Shown here: positions 11,942 through 34,034 of the stretch, piece after piece
How positions within the stretch are numbered: position 1 is the first letter of the stretch
How the letters are laid out: the number at the start of each line of letters is the position of its first letter
From: Pigoraptor chileana
Taxonomy: Eukaryota; Opisthokonta; Filasterea
Assembly (NCBI GenBank): GCA_943704495.1
Contig: CALSCR010002516.1
Location: forward strand, 1 to 64,000
Direction: 5' to 3'
Length of the DNA: 64,000 bases
Notes under the pieces: generated by a model
What the model was told of the DNA's origin: nothing
What the model saw: only the letters and a program-made list of their open reading frames with translations
The model's database searches: none
Translations under genes and position numbers: made by a program

Positions 11942-14900
11942 TCAGAAGGTAAAAGGATCCCTAGCTACGAACCAAGGTTCTGCCATGGAGTCATCGGACA
12001 TCGCTTCCTCGCCCCCGTTGCCCTCGTCGCACTCCATTGCAGCCGCATCTGCCATTGGGGCATCAGTCACAGTCATCGCACCATCCACAGGCCTCTCAGT
12101 ATGGCCAGCAGCCTGGTCGTCGTCCGCGCTTGGAAGCGGAGCCATCACTGTGTTGTCAGTGAGTCCCGGCTGCTGAAGGCCATTTTCGGCAATTGCTTGA
12201 TCATCCACCGTGCCTTTCTCTGCCTCTTTAAGTGCTGCAGGGCGACGCCGCAGAGACTTGCGACTAGGGGCCATCTGTAATTGAAAACACATGCAAACAT
12301 CAGAAGAGAAAGAAAATAGGAGCAGGACCTGCGATAAAATGTGATGGGACCAGGAAAATACCTCGAAAGCAAGCGTCAACATATCAACAACAGCCGCACA
12401 AACAAGAATGAACAAGGGGCACATTGCAGCCCACAATGACCAATGCACACCGCAACGCAGCGCACGTGATACCAAGATAAACTCACCGATGCCGCACGCT
12501 CCTTCCAGAAGAGTTGGGCGGTGCTGATGTCACCAGCGGTGAGGTCTCCGTTGTCCGCATCCGAGGTAGCCTCCCACTTGCCGCTCCGTGCGCGGTACAG
12601 AAGCACGACAGCGCCCTCGATCAGAGCCGCTCCGCCTGTCGGGCATTGGCGCACAGGGCAGTCCGGCAGGCCCACAATGCCAAATGCAATCTCCTGCACC
12701 CGATCCGCCCACGCACCCTCCAGATCGCCGTCACCGGTCCCGTGTCCCCCGGATGCACCGTCCGCAGCATCCGCGTGCGTCGGCGTCCACACGTGACCGG
12801 GGCACGGGGCAGTCAGACCACGTGACAGGGCGGCGGCGACATCCGTGCCAAACAGCGCCATGATTTCACTCGCAATGAGCGCCGATATTGTCGACACTAA
12901 CCGACAGGAGAGACCATCAATCTCGCTCTCGTCCAGCCTGTCGCACATCTTTGGCGCGCGCTGCAACAACGGCACGAGAGAAGAGAGGTCGTCCGTCTTT
13001 GCACGGATGCGCACGTACACGTCGATGTGACGGAGAACGTACTCGTGGTACGATCCCGGCCGATACCAACTGCTTTTTCGCATGTCTGCAAACGACAGCA
13101 TCCACACCATCATCGACGGAGACGACTTCTTTGCGTCGAGAAGTCGCCGCGACTCCTCTGTTGCGACATCCAAATCACCCGCACTCTCAGCTATTTTGGA
13201 AAGCCGATACGCGCTCTTAAACCAGGCGGCGTAGAAGCGCTTCACAATGCCCGGCGCACCAGGCTCCCGGAGCGTCCGAACGATGACTGCGCGTAACTGT
13301 GCACTAGACAAGGTCATACTGTGGCTATCTTCGCCATTTGCGGCAGCTCCGTCCGCATCATCGCCTGATTTGTCTGTAGCGAGAAGAAGCCCACGATCGT
13401 CCATACCAAGAACCTCTGTCACGCGCTGCGGGAAAAGCTCGCGCAAAACGCTTTCAACGGGCCCGATGTCGCCACCGCCCCGGTCCAAGTACTTTGCCGC
13501 ACTCGACAGAACGCGGTAATACACATCGATTTTGCCGTATTCCTCTGCATCGCAAGCGCGGACGCTGGCCATGTACAATGGCATCCACACCGACGGTGGT
13601 TCGCCAAGCTTCTCCTTTGTCTTGCCAAGCAGCGAGAGCACGCGGTACTTGGCGGATGCCCCATCCACGCACGCCTCGAGCAGGGACATGGCGTACGCAA
13701 CGAGACGCACACCCTCTGAATCACCCTCCCGATCGTGCCCACCGCGCTCAACGGACAAGACCTTGCACAAGGCGGCGTCGTCGCCTCTCAGGGAGAAGAC
13801 GCGAGATCGACGCGCACGGGCGACATACAGCAGCCGCGCCCACGCTTCCAAAATATCGGGAGAGTGATCACCAAGTGCCTGGCACTGATGGAAACACAAG
13901 GCCGCCATCCTGTGATAATCCCACAGTGTCAAGGGCGTCCACCGACACTCGGGCCATGCGTTGAGAAAGTCATCGCGCATCCTCGCAAAGGAAAGACCAA
14001 GCGCCTTCCAGCTATCGACGCGGGTGGGATTCACGCATATGTCATACATGAGCAAGCGCTGTCTCGCCGCATCTCGCCCGTGCTGTGCAGCGTCCCATCG
14101 CTGAGCCGGTTTGTCGTAGAGCTGTGAGAGACACTCGTAAAGCCAAGTCCGCACACGAGCCACATTTTCGCTCCCGTCAGGCGAATCCGCGGCCGCAATC
14201 TCGTATGAAAACCGCACGACATTCTGAAGCCACGCATCCTCGCCCGTGCGCAGAAAGCGGGTGAGCCCGTCGAACGCGGCGGCAAACGACCGCGGGGGAC
14301 CGTCGTGCGAGGCCTCGGCGGACGCGTCGTCGGCTGCTTTCGAAAGCACTTCACTGCGGATTTTGTGGCCATCCGTGTCGCCAAAAAGGCAATCGTCGGG
14401 TCCAGGGAACACCCCGTATGCAGCGCGCGCATACTTTTGGAGTTCGCCCCTTGGCAGTCCGTTCGGAAGTATGCCCCCATTGAAAAGAGTGAAAATGGTC
14501 TCCCGATCGAGCGGAATTTTGCCTTCCTCAGAGATGAACAGTTCCCCGCAAATGCCGATAAATTCATCTCGCTTTTCCGTGTCGTCGAGCGCCTCCGCAT
14601 AAGCGTCGTAGCACGTGCGCAGAAAGATAAAGTTGGACGAGCGCAGACACGAGAAAGCGTCTGCAAAGTCGTACGCATCCTTCAGTAGACCCAACGACCT
14701 GTCATGGTCACGTGCTTCTTCGGAGGCCAGTTCTTCACCATGGCGTGCAATATGATACGCCACGACCAACGAGAGGGCGAGGACGTCATCTGCATAAGGA
14801 CGTACTGCTTCTGGCGGAACTGCGCCGCCGGCTAGCCTGACTGCACTGAATCGATGGACAATGACGTCACACGCCGTCCACAGCGAGACCAGTTCGTCAG

Positions 14901-17353
14901 TCGCAACGCCACGTAGCATGCGCGGGTCGTCTGCCATGAGGCGTGTGCACGTGACCAGAGACTCTTGCAGTATGTCGCCGGGCTTTGCGCCCTCGCTCAC
15001 ACCGGTGCCGGGCGCCGTGGCAGCTAACGCAGGCACGTCAGTTGCGGCGGAAGCAACGGCGGCCGCAGTGCTGTCCTCCGTCACAGCGGACAGATCTGCG
15101 AGACATGCCACGATCAGCCGGATTTCACAACGCAGCGCGCCCACCCTATCCCTGCACTCGAGCAGCGCCGCGCCAAGAACTCGCAAGAGGCGAAATCGCT
15201 CTTCGCCAGTTGCGACGACCCACTCGCTCTCCTGCTCCCCGCGGAAAATAAGCGGTCGCAGCGCATTCACAATGGCCGCGTGGTCACGTGCAGCCTCCAG
15301 TTTGTCGATGTTGTCGAGCATCAGGCGCCGGTCGAGGTGCTCGAGGGCCTTCTCTACCGCCGCTGCATCGATTCTCCACGGCTTGCATGCTGTGTCTGCG
15401 TTTGCGACCACTACGGCCTGCGGGTGGTTGGGAATGCGACCGACCAAGTCCCCACACGCACGCAACAGTGGCGTGGCTGCACTGGGCGTTTCCTCTGTCG
15501 ACTGCAGAACTATCCCCCGCAACCACTGCCACCTCACACAGAGCCCAATATCAGCGTCCTCGAAGCCCCGTGCCGCAGCGACGGCACTTACCACACCGAG
15601 ATGCAGGTTTGTCTGTGCTGTTGCGTCGGGCTTCGAAGTGCACGTGGAAACTGCACTGGTGGGATTTGAAGCCACTGCTGCGCCTGGTCGCCGTCTCGCA
15701 CCACCGGGGCGCTGCGGTTGGTCCACGTCTGCCATGGCGGCTGAACTGCTGCTGCGCCGGTGTGCCCACGCGATTTCCGCAGCGCACAAATGTACGCGCA
15801 TAATGTTTAGCGCCTCGCTACCCGACGCGCGCAGGGGGATAAACGGTCGTATGAGATCGGCAAGCTCAAGAAACGCTGACGCAACACTGTTGTCGCCCCA
15901 ATTCGCATCCGCGTGAAGGGCAAGATGTGCGAGAAGGGACCAGGAGAGCTCGACGGGGCTTGCTCGGCATTGTCCATCGCCGGTCATCCGCTTCAAAAAC
16001 TCATCCGCGGTACAATCCAGCGTGTCAATGTGTGGGGGCGGGGCGTGTGCATCATTATGAGAGTCTCCAACACTGTCTGCTTGCGTCGACGCGAAGCCCT
16101 CGCTCACTTGCGACTGTTGACCGCCGCGCAAATACGCCGGGTAATGCTCACCCCTCTCACCGAGCGAGAATCCCTCTTGCAATGCCGCAAGCCCGTTTTT
16201 GCGCTTGCGTTTCTGCGCCGCACTGAGCGCTGCAGCCATCGCCTTGCCTTCGTCCCTCGGTCGGCGCCTCTTCGGGTACTCTGTCGCATCCGGGGGCTGT
16301 CCGTCAAGGATGACCACACGTTGCAGTCGCATTGCTAGTGATGGGTTCGATGCATTCGCCTTGAGAAACCGCACTAATGCTCTTGCAAGGGAAGCCCACG
16401 TGACATCAGCCATGAGTGTGATGGATTCACTGGGTAGCTGTGTCGCCGTCCCTGTCGCGGGAGGGACGGGAGGTGACAACACCGTCGCATTGCGAAGCGC
16501 GCCAGCCTCCACTTGCCCGGAAATGTTGAGACGCTCGGCCAGCCATGGATCCGACGCCGCAATGTGAGCGAGATACGATAGAGCAGGTTTGTGATGCGGA
16601 TTGTTGCATAGTAAACGCAGCGCATATGTGGCGCAAGATGCGAGATCTCCGGTTACAAAATGCAGCTGCGCAAGTTTATCGATGCACGGCCAGTTGTTGG
16701 AGCTCAACTTTAGGCCTGGTTGATGAAAATTGGCATAGATCGTGTGGACAGAATTTAAGTATGTGCAGGTGGGGCGTCTATCAGTATTGGGCTTCCAGAA
16801 TTGGTAAGCTTTGAAGCAGGTGCAGGGGTCGTATACAGAAGTAAGTATCAATGCACGTTGGTGGATGGTGCCGCGCGTATTGCGACAACAAAATTCATTA
16901 TGTTGTTGACACGTACCACACTCGAACGCATGGCGGGCCAGAACAAAGTCGCGAGTCCCGAGTGCAATTTTGCCAAGTCTGTGCCAAACGACCACATCGG
17001 AGCTGTCGACTTGTACAGCCTGAGAGTTTGCAATGCAAAACACAAGGGAATGTGTCATCGCAAGTGCATCCACAAAGAAAACTTCGACGCAGGAGAAGAT
17101 GCGCAAAACCACGCACCTCGATGAGATGGCTAAGCGCATCCTCCGAACGTCCTTGCCTCTCTCTTGTAAGAGCAATGTTTTTAAGTGCACCATACTTGAG
17201 CCATAGCCTTGCGTCGTCGTGCAACCGCTGATCTGCTTTTGTCGGCTCGTTTGACTGCAGCAATCGTGACGAAAGGATGGCCTCTAGCTTGTCACCCGCC
17301 GCACTGAGCGCACCAGCGGACAGCAATGAAAGCGCTTCCTTGTACTCGCTCAT
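11942..17353 (-). CDS. CABIN1: HIR histone chaperone complex subunit, CABIN1/HIR3 family
   Basis: Exons 17353-17117, 17019-16917, 16715-12487 and 12274-11942 join in consistent phase to give 1633 residues, close to yeast Hir3 and shorter than human CABIN1. The N-terminus is a TPR array. The stretch LARHAFECGLKLSSNNWPCI, created only after the 16917/16715 splice, is nearly diagnostic for CABIN1/Hir3, where a similar sequence ends in NPDHWPCLDNL. Further shared segments include VRTWLYECLSQLY and the region around YRVLSLLGKTKEKL. The protein is the large TPR scaffold of the HIRA/HIR complex, which deposits histone H3.3-H4 independently of DNA replication in the nucleus. A basic patch (YPKRRRPRDEGK, about residue 280) could be a nuclear signal. 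The last exon encodes an acidic, low-complexity tail. The third exon, 4.2 kb without interruption, is unusual beside the short exons of neighbouring genes. Confidence 0.85.
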
Positions 17354-18181
17354 CAAGCGAGACTCCTGAGAAAGGGAAAGGGGTTCGTTTGTTTACAATC
17401 TGTGCTTACGTCCGTTCTGCCGCCATTGAGTCCAGAAGAAAACAGTCTACTGTCATACAAGAGCTTTCCACAACCGGTACAGTACGCTCACCTCGGCATA
17501 TGTCGTCTGCCTTGCCTCAGTTACGAGTTGTCCAGCTCCAACTGTGTCGGCAGCATTGATGGTCGTAAAGCGAATCATTTTTTCAGATTTGATGTGGTGC
17601 CTTACGCACCGAAAGCGCACGAAAAAAATGCCCCAACGACTTTAGGTCGTCAGTCGCCTTGCCGGCGTTAGAGCTACAAGTGAGATACGTCAGGCATAAC
17701 TTATATTCGACTTTCAGACATATTTTCAATGATTTCTCGACGCATTCTTCTCTACGTGAGTTGCTTTTGATTGGAGAACAATTGTATCATCGCGTTACTG
17801 CGCGCGAAAACTGCTCTGTTGTTGACTCTGGTCACGTGCCGGCACGTTACTGAGTACACATCCAATACTCACAGTGATTTGCGCTCCATTGCTGAAATTC
17901 AACAAAATTACGCACTTACTTCAATTCACTCAGAGCGGGCTAATTAGCTCAGTACTAGAAAGTGAATTACAATTTGTATGACAATGTATACGAATAGTAG
18001 TATCTAGTACGTCAGGTTACCCATCGGCCCACGTGCAACTTAAAAAAAAATCGCGACGTGGCTATGCATCCTTCAAAAGGTTATGGCATCATATTATACA
18101 CAACAATTCCATTGTCGTATAAAAACACGGACATAAACCACACGAATACCCGGGTGCACTTTGGTAGTTGTCTTGCGAAAA
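17354..18181. promoter_or_regulatory. Divergent promoter region, HIR3 / SRP40
   Basis: No coding sequence is supported. Two CACGTG palindromes lie at 17833-17838 and 18030-18035, the second about 150 bases before the SRP40 start. The rest is AT-rich and unremarkable. Confidence 0.45.
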
Positions 18182-19746
18182 ATGTCGAGCCCTGCCCCAT
18201 CCGACCTCTACTCGGCGGTGTACACCTTCCTGAAGAGCAGCAATCTCAACAAGTCGGCGGAGGCGCTCAAGAAGGAGGCCCCGGTGCGTGTACATATGTA
18301 TCATGCGTAGATGTGCTCTTGCGTGGCGTATGTGCAGCTGATGCCGTACTCCATCCTCCGACTGCGTTTATTGGCTGTTGGTAATCTTCGTTTGATTCGC
18401 TGCAGGCTCTTTCCAAAGACTTTGATGGCGACCTAATGGAGATATTCACAGAAGGATCTGCCAAGTACGTGTGATTTTTATCCCCCTCCACTGGTGTCAC
18501 GTTTGAGTCGCTGAAGTTTTGACATGCCTGCCTGTTTACTCATGTTTATTGCCACTGCTCTTGTCCATAGGAAGCGCAAGCGTGAAACAAGCGAATCCAG
18601 CGAGGCATCACCTGCGGCAAAGAAGAAGGCAAAGGCCGACTCAGACTCCGACTCGTCTGATTCGTCATCATCTTCCGACTCATCATCTGACTCTTCTTCT
18701 GACTCTTCTTCTGACTCTTCTTCTGACTCCTCTTCTGACTCATCGTCCGATTCCGACGACAATGACAAGAAGACAGCGACCAAGGGCAAGGCTGCAGCCA
18801 AGCCTGCTGCCGCTGCGGAGAAGTCGTCGTCTTCAAGCAGTGACAGCAGCGACAGCTCGTCGTCGTCTTCATCGGACTCCTCGAGTGACAGCAGTGACAG
18901 TCAGTCTGACAAGAGCGACAAAAAGAAGAAGTCGAGCTCGTCTTCGTCCGATTCCTCGAGTGACAGCAGTGACAGCAGCGACAGTGAGTCTGACAAGAGC
19001 GACAAAAAGAAGAAGTCGTCGTCGTCGTCGTCGTCGTCGTCATCGTCGTCGTCAACCTCATCCGATTCATCAAGTGACAGCAGCGACGACAGCGATGCTG
19101 ACGACAAGAAGAGCAAGAAGAAGGAAAAGAAGCCCGCCGCAAAGGACTCGTCGTCCGATAGCTCTGAATCGAGCGTGGAGGCCATGCAGACATCGACGCC
19201 CGCGAAGGCAGGCGCGTTGTCTAGTGCAACCACTCCCTCTGGAGATGCGAGCGAGTCGAATGACACTAGCGAGGGGCGGCGCAGGGCGGCAAATAAGCCC
19301 TTCCGCCGTATCGACCCGACAAAGGTCGCTGTCGACAACCGTCTGGCCGATAACTCTTTCGAGGGAAAGGTATGCCCGCTATCTGGCGGTGCGCTGCATT
19401 ATGTATTATGGATGTTGTTGATGTGGTTGGGTGATGTGGCCTATGTTTTCTGGTGGGTATGCCACACTTTAGAATGTCGTATGGCTGTCCTTGGTTTCAG
19501 GTGGTTTGAAGTGTGAATGGGGCTCTGAATGTTAGCTCTGCCTCAATCCCGTTTGCAATCCCGTCCGTCCGTCGTGGTATCCACTTGCAGCGCGGTGCGG
19601 CTGGCAGCTGGGGAGAGAAGGCCAACGCCGACCTCAAGCACACTCGCGGAAAGAGCTTCCGCCACGAAAAGACAAAGAAGAAGCGCGGGTCGTACCGTGG
19701 TGGACTCATCGACCAGAATGTGTACTCGATCAAGTTTGAAGATTGA
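18182..19746 (+). CDS. NOLC1: Nucleolar phosphoprotein, SRP40/Nopp140 family with LisH motif
   Basis: Four exons, 18182-18283, 18406-18464, 18571-19369 and 19591-19746, encode 371 residues. The N-terminus is a LisH dimerisation motif (DLYSAVYTFLKSSNLNKSAE), as in human NOLC1. The middle is long runs of Ser with Asp, alternating with Lys-rich blocks, typical casein kinase 2 target repeats. The C-terminus is the conserved SRP40 domain: PFRRIDPTKVAVDNRLADNS, then after the last splice GSWGEKANADL and KSFRHEKTKKKRGSYRGG. Family members shuttle between nucleolus and Cajal bodies and act as chaperones of H/ACA and C/D small nucleolar RNPs. The last intron (19370-19590) interrupts the SRP40 domain. 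Confidence 0.93.
18672..19075 (+). repeat. Ser/Asp-encoding simple repeats in SRP40
   Basis: The stretch includes several copies of a 12-base unit encoding SSSD (around 18680-18760) and a GTC-trinucleotide run at about 19017-19056 that encodes polyserine. These are coding and probably length-variable. Confidence 0.85.
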
Positions 19747-20156
19747 TCGCCTGTTGTATGCGTCTTCCCCACTATTTGAATGAACATCGCGTGCTTGGTC
19801 GAATCTGCCTTTCTGTTTGCTTGTCTAGCTCATATAATGGATATGACTGAAATACTCTTGGCTGTCGTATGGCGCTTTGCACACGACTAGGATTTAGGTG
19901 TTTACGGGGCCCATTTCATTGCAGGACTTTATCGCTTGATTACCATTTTGTTTATCATTGCTTTCAGTCTGCAGTATCATTAAGCAGCCAACGTACTTTT
20001 TTTTTGTACAGCCAGAGCGGCAGTGTTCGATATTGTGATAGTAGGCAAACAAGAGCAGTGCGAGTGTGTGTGTGTACCGACTGACAGCAGCGCAAGAAGA
20101 GTGAGACACCGACCAAAACGACGCAATAGACGCAGTGCAGCATTGGTCATGGATGC
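19747..20156. other. Convergent intergenic region, SRP40 / GOSR1
   Basis: A short space between two 3' ends with a T run near 19999-20007. Nothing else is recognised. Confidence 0.5.
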
Positions 20157-21928
20157 TCAGGCTGAACTTCCCCCGAATTTGAAGAGGAGTAAGATAATGA
20201 TGCATGCTGAAATCACAGAGCCAATGATGAGCGTGTCTCTTCGTTTGCGAATATTGATTCGCTGCATGAGGTTGTTGAGCGCAGGGAATCGGCCTGCCAA
20301 GACAGAGACAAGACAGAGAAAGGAGCACAGTCAGCCAATCCACGGTTTTCGCAATCGAACGGTGTTTGCTCTACATTCATCGCCGTAAGAAGACTTTTCT
20401 GTCATCTCATGATGTCGACTGAGGTGTCACGGAGAGTGGTAAATTGTTGGTAAATTTGGGTTGCATGACGTGATTTCTCACCGAAAATACCACCCACACG
20501 ACCAGAGATGTTGGTGAACACATTTCGTTGCGACGTGAGGTTCTCTTTTGTTGCCAGAGCAATGCTGCGCGCATCAAATAAAGAGGACTCAATAACCAAA
20601 CCATGCCAAATAATTGACAAGACAAAGATATTTCACACTTGCACACGCACAACAGACGCATCATTGACAAGAAAGGTAAGAGACAGAAAGCAATGCCCAC
20701 TTTAGGGTTTCGTCGGTCATTCTGTTTGAGTTCATAATGTGTTCGTTTTCCTTCAGATAATACTCGGATCGCCTGTTCAGGCCCGTCGCCTTGTGTGAGC
20801 TGAACACCGCATAGGCCCACCAAGTCAATCAATTGCAGTAGACTTCCGAGCATGTCATGCAAGATACACGCCATCATTCCTCTAATAAAGGCCCTGCTTC
20901 AGCTCAGTACACAAAATGTTCTTCAGTACAATATGGAAACACAAAAACGCTGGTATGTGTGGTGACATGCAAAACATTATCGGACACATGTTGTTCAAGT
21001 TACGCTGATTAGGTGAAGGCGCAACTAATAAGGAACGTACCTAATATCCCTGCGCACGGATCCCAGAAGATCCTCGCGGTCCCTGTGTGCCGAGTAGTTT
21101 GTCTGCGTGTGGCATGCGGCGGGCGCCATTGCAAATCAGTCAATACACAGGATTATGGCTACAACTCCAGCTTTTCCTCGGATTCGCGCAGGGCATAAGC
21201 CCACACACCCAGGTCGTGCCCACGAAGACAAAAACGCGCAAGCCTGAGCATAGTGCGAATTGACAGGTCGTGCTACATGCATCGGCAGGTGAACCACACT
21301 CACCTTTGCCTTGCGAAATTCCTGGGTATAATCATTGAGAATATCTGCATGGCGCTGGAGGTTGTGCGACAGGGCGGGACTCGGTGTGGGGCACCGCATC
21401 ACAAAACTGCTCATCTCGTCGTTGACCGCGGACAACTGCAAGCGGGCGAAGGTGAAGGACATCCGTCAGCGACACTGTGAATCATGAAACCATACGCGAG
21501 TGAGAAAAGGCATGCATTCATGCATTCCTCACAAGGTTCGTGGGTGATAACCTATTAATATAGCCCGTACCTTCACAAGCAACTGCTCAATCTCAAGCGC
21601 CATTGTGTCAAACAAGTGCTCTCCGGATGCTCCACCGAGCAATGGCATCTTGTCGGACGACGAGTGGCCCTCGGATCCATAGCCAGAGCTCAGCTTTCCG
21701 AACGAGACAAGTTTCAGATCAATGTCGTTCTCTAGCTGTCGGGCGTCCTTTCGAAGATCTGTGCGACGGTATGCCAAACACAGTAATAGAATAATTTCAA
21801 CTTCAAAGTACCGTGGCAAAACGTAGTGATTACAGGGATCCTCCGCGAATATTGTCATGAATTGCACCGCAGATAAACAAGAGATACACACCTTCCCATC
21901 GCGCCATATCTACAGGCGCAGACGACAT
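20157..21928 (-). CDS. GOSR1: Golgi SNAP receptor complex member 1 (GS28), Qb-SNARE
   Basis: Seven short exons on the minus strand, 21928-21892, 21758-21571, 21435-21304, 21102-21041, 20772-20701, 20564-20482 and 20293-20157, encode 236 residues; human GOSR1 has about 250. Colinear matches to GOSR1 run the whole length: WEDLRKDARQLENDIDLKLV near the N-terminus, MALEIEQLL, LQRHADILNDYTQEF, REDLLGSVRRDI, YYLKENEHIMNS, then the SNARE helix with IALATKENLTSQR and RFPALNNLMQRINIRKRRD. A C-terminal membrane anchor (TLIIGSVISACIIILLLF) is followed by only a few residues. The protein is a v/t-SNARE of ER-to-Golgi and intra-Golgi vesicle fusion. Reading frame and family similarity both support every splice. 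Confidence 0.94.
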
Positions 21929-22722
21929 GTTTCGCATACTGCACACCACGCGGTGGCACTGATGTCGGATGGCGATGCGATGGTGGGCAATGAGGCGACT
22001 ATCACCGATGGTTGCCACGAGTAAGCAATTGCAGACTTCACTAGGCAATAGAAGTTCAAGGGCTTACAAAAGCGCAAATTGTCTGCGTGGTTCAAATACA
22101 AGACGGACAGTGTCGTGTAGCGTGCAATTGTAGCAACAGGACAAGAGATGCCGCAAGTTTCAATTTCAGGGCTTGTCAATACGCAAAGTGGGTGCACCAT
22201 AGAGCTTAGTGCATTATTATTCAAGGCGAATCCAGGCGACCCACACACGCGCAATGAGCAAACACCCCCGTGTGCGTAGTGCGCACCTGAGACCGCTGGA
22301 CTGTGCGTTGAAGGACTTTGCGCACAATAACAGTCTGTGCGTGTGTGTGTGTGTCTCACGCTGCCGCCACTGCAACTGTCAAGTTGCCCAGAATTGTCAC
22401 TATGCTGACAAGTACAAAATGACGCCACTTGCCACTGTGACGCTATTTAATGTTTGCGATATCTCGCTTAATTATGACAGTGTTTACTTGTCCGTGCCGT
22501 CCAATTGGACTCGTCAGCACAAGCGATCGCTTTTTCACCGGCAGAATGCACGGTATCAAAAGCTGACATTCGCTGGACATTTTCAATCCACAAGAGTGTC
22601 GGGTTGTGCTATTCCTGCCCATTACGAGTGAATATAGACCCAGCATATACATCCACTTGCATCTTGAACCGTGTGGATTGAGTTTTGGCGCTCTCTTTGC
22701 CTTGAACTCCCCGCGGCTGGAA
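21929..22722. promoter_or_regulatory. Divergent promoter region, GOSR1 / GK5-NUDT9 fusion
   Basis: The interval contains a (GT)n run at 22336-22354. No coding sequence, CACGTG box or RNA gene is recognised. Confidence 0.4.
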
Positions 22723-32789
<10,067 letters not shown>

Positions 32790-34034
32790 CCAAATTGACC
32801 AGCCGGTCACGAAACCCGCCGCTCTCAGTGCACGTGACGTTTGTTGAGATTATACAGCGTCTGCTGTGGGAAGGGAGACTGGCTCGTTGTGCCGCGCGGT
32901 ATTACTAAATGCAACGCAACTTCTCGTATCGGTCTGTTGTTTGGTTGCTTTTATTTTACTGAACCCACGAATGAATGGTGGCATTTACTCAACCGACTCA
33001 AGTTGTTTGAATGTTAGAGTTTAATTTCAATCGGCCTCGCCCATGTCAGTGTGTGTCTACTGGCGTTTTCGTCTATCTTGAATCGGAGCGGTCATTGACA
33101 AATGAGTTTAATATATGATAGCAACACCAGCAACAATGTGACGATGAATTTGAATTTCAAGTGAGCGGCTTTCGGCCAAACTCATATGTTGAAGTTGTGT
33201 TCTAATATTGCTGGCGCCGTGACTCGGAGTCTGTATCTGCGTAAAATACGTTGCGCATCTGTTTCACGATTTATACACACTTCAGTTGGTCGAAACCAAC
33301 ATGTTTATTATGTTAGTAAGGACTTGACATGCGGGCGTTCTATTTATCTGTTACTAGTGTATTTTCGATGATCTTTGTCTGCTGTCGGCAGCCTGCGCTG
33401 GGCGCCTACCGTCCAGATTTTGACCTGACTTGTAACCCGTGGCAGGTAGAAAAGGTCTGTGAAACATATGTCAACTTCACCATCTTTTTGGTCACAATCC
33501 TGTCCGGGAATCAAACTAACTGAGTCAGCTCGGTCAGCTCGACCAGAGTCATCACGGCATTGACCGTCCGGCACTGACTGAATTTGAATCAGGGCTGGAA
33601 ACTTAAGTTGACAGCACTTTCGACGGACAGGTATTACATCAAATGAATTACTCGTTCGGATTTAGTTAGTCAAGAATGCCGTCGAATGCGTTAGGTGCAG
33701 TTGCAATGCTGCAGCAGGGTTGCAAATTACAGTGGCGTCACCTATAACCGCACAGACAGCCGTTCGGTTGGCCCAGTGGCACAGCAGCAATTACATCCCG
33801 CCGTTCAACTGTTAATGATCAAACTTAACATGGACTGTCATGACAAGAATGATACCGGGAGTGAATAAACAACATCGCATAAGCGAGTCTCTTGCAATAG
33901 CTGAGCCTGGCGGCCAGGTTATGGAACAATCGCCCTCACCAAGAAATTAAAGCATTGCAGCCTCACAACGGCGAAATGATGCATAAATTTACAGAGAGAC
34001 AGTTTCTGCTGCCAAATGCCGTTGAATGGATTAT
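32790..34034. other. Convergent intergenic region, fusion gene / desaturase
   Basis: This 1.2 kb is more AT-rich than the genes around it. Short open frames at 33186-33523 show no family features. I found no tRNA, no mobile-element ends and no tandem repeat beyond a short CGGTCAGCTCG-like duplication near 33530. Confidence 0.5.

Noticed and set aside
12487-17353. First reading as a TFIIIC TPR subunit
   Set aside because: The spliced sequence LARHAFECGLKLSSNNWPCI and the later conserved blocks fit CABIN1/Hir3 far better.
33186-33523. Small open frames between the fusion gene and the desaturase
   Set aside because: They are short, AT-rich, overlap one another and match nothing I recognise.
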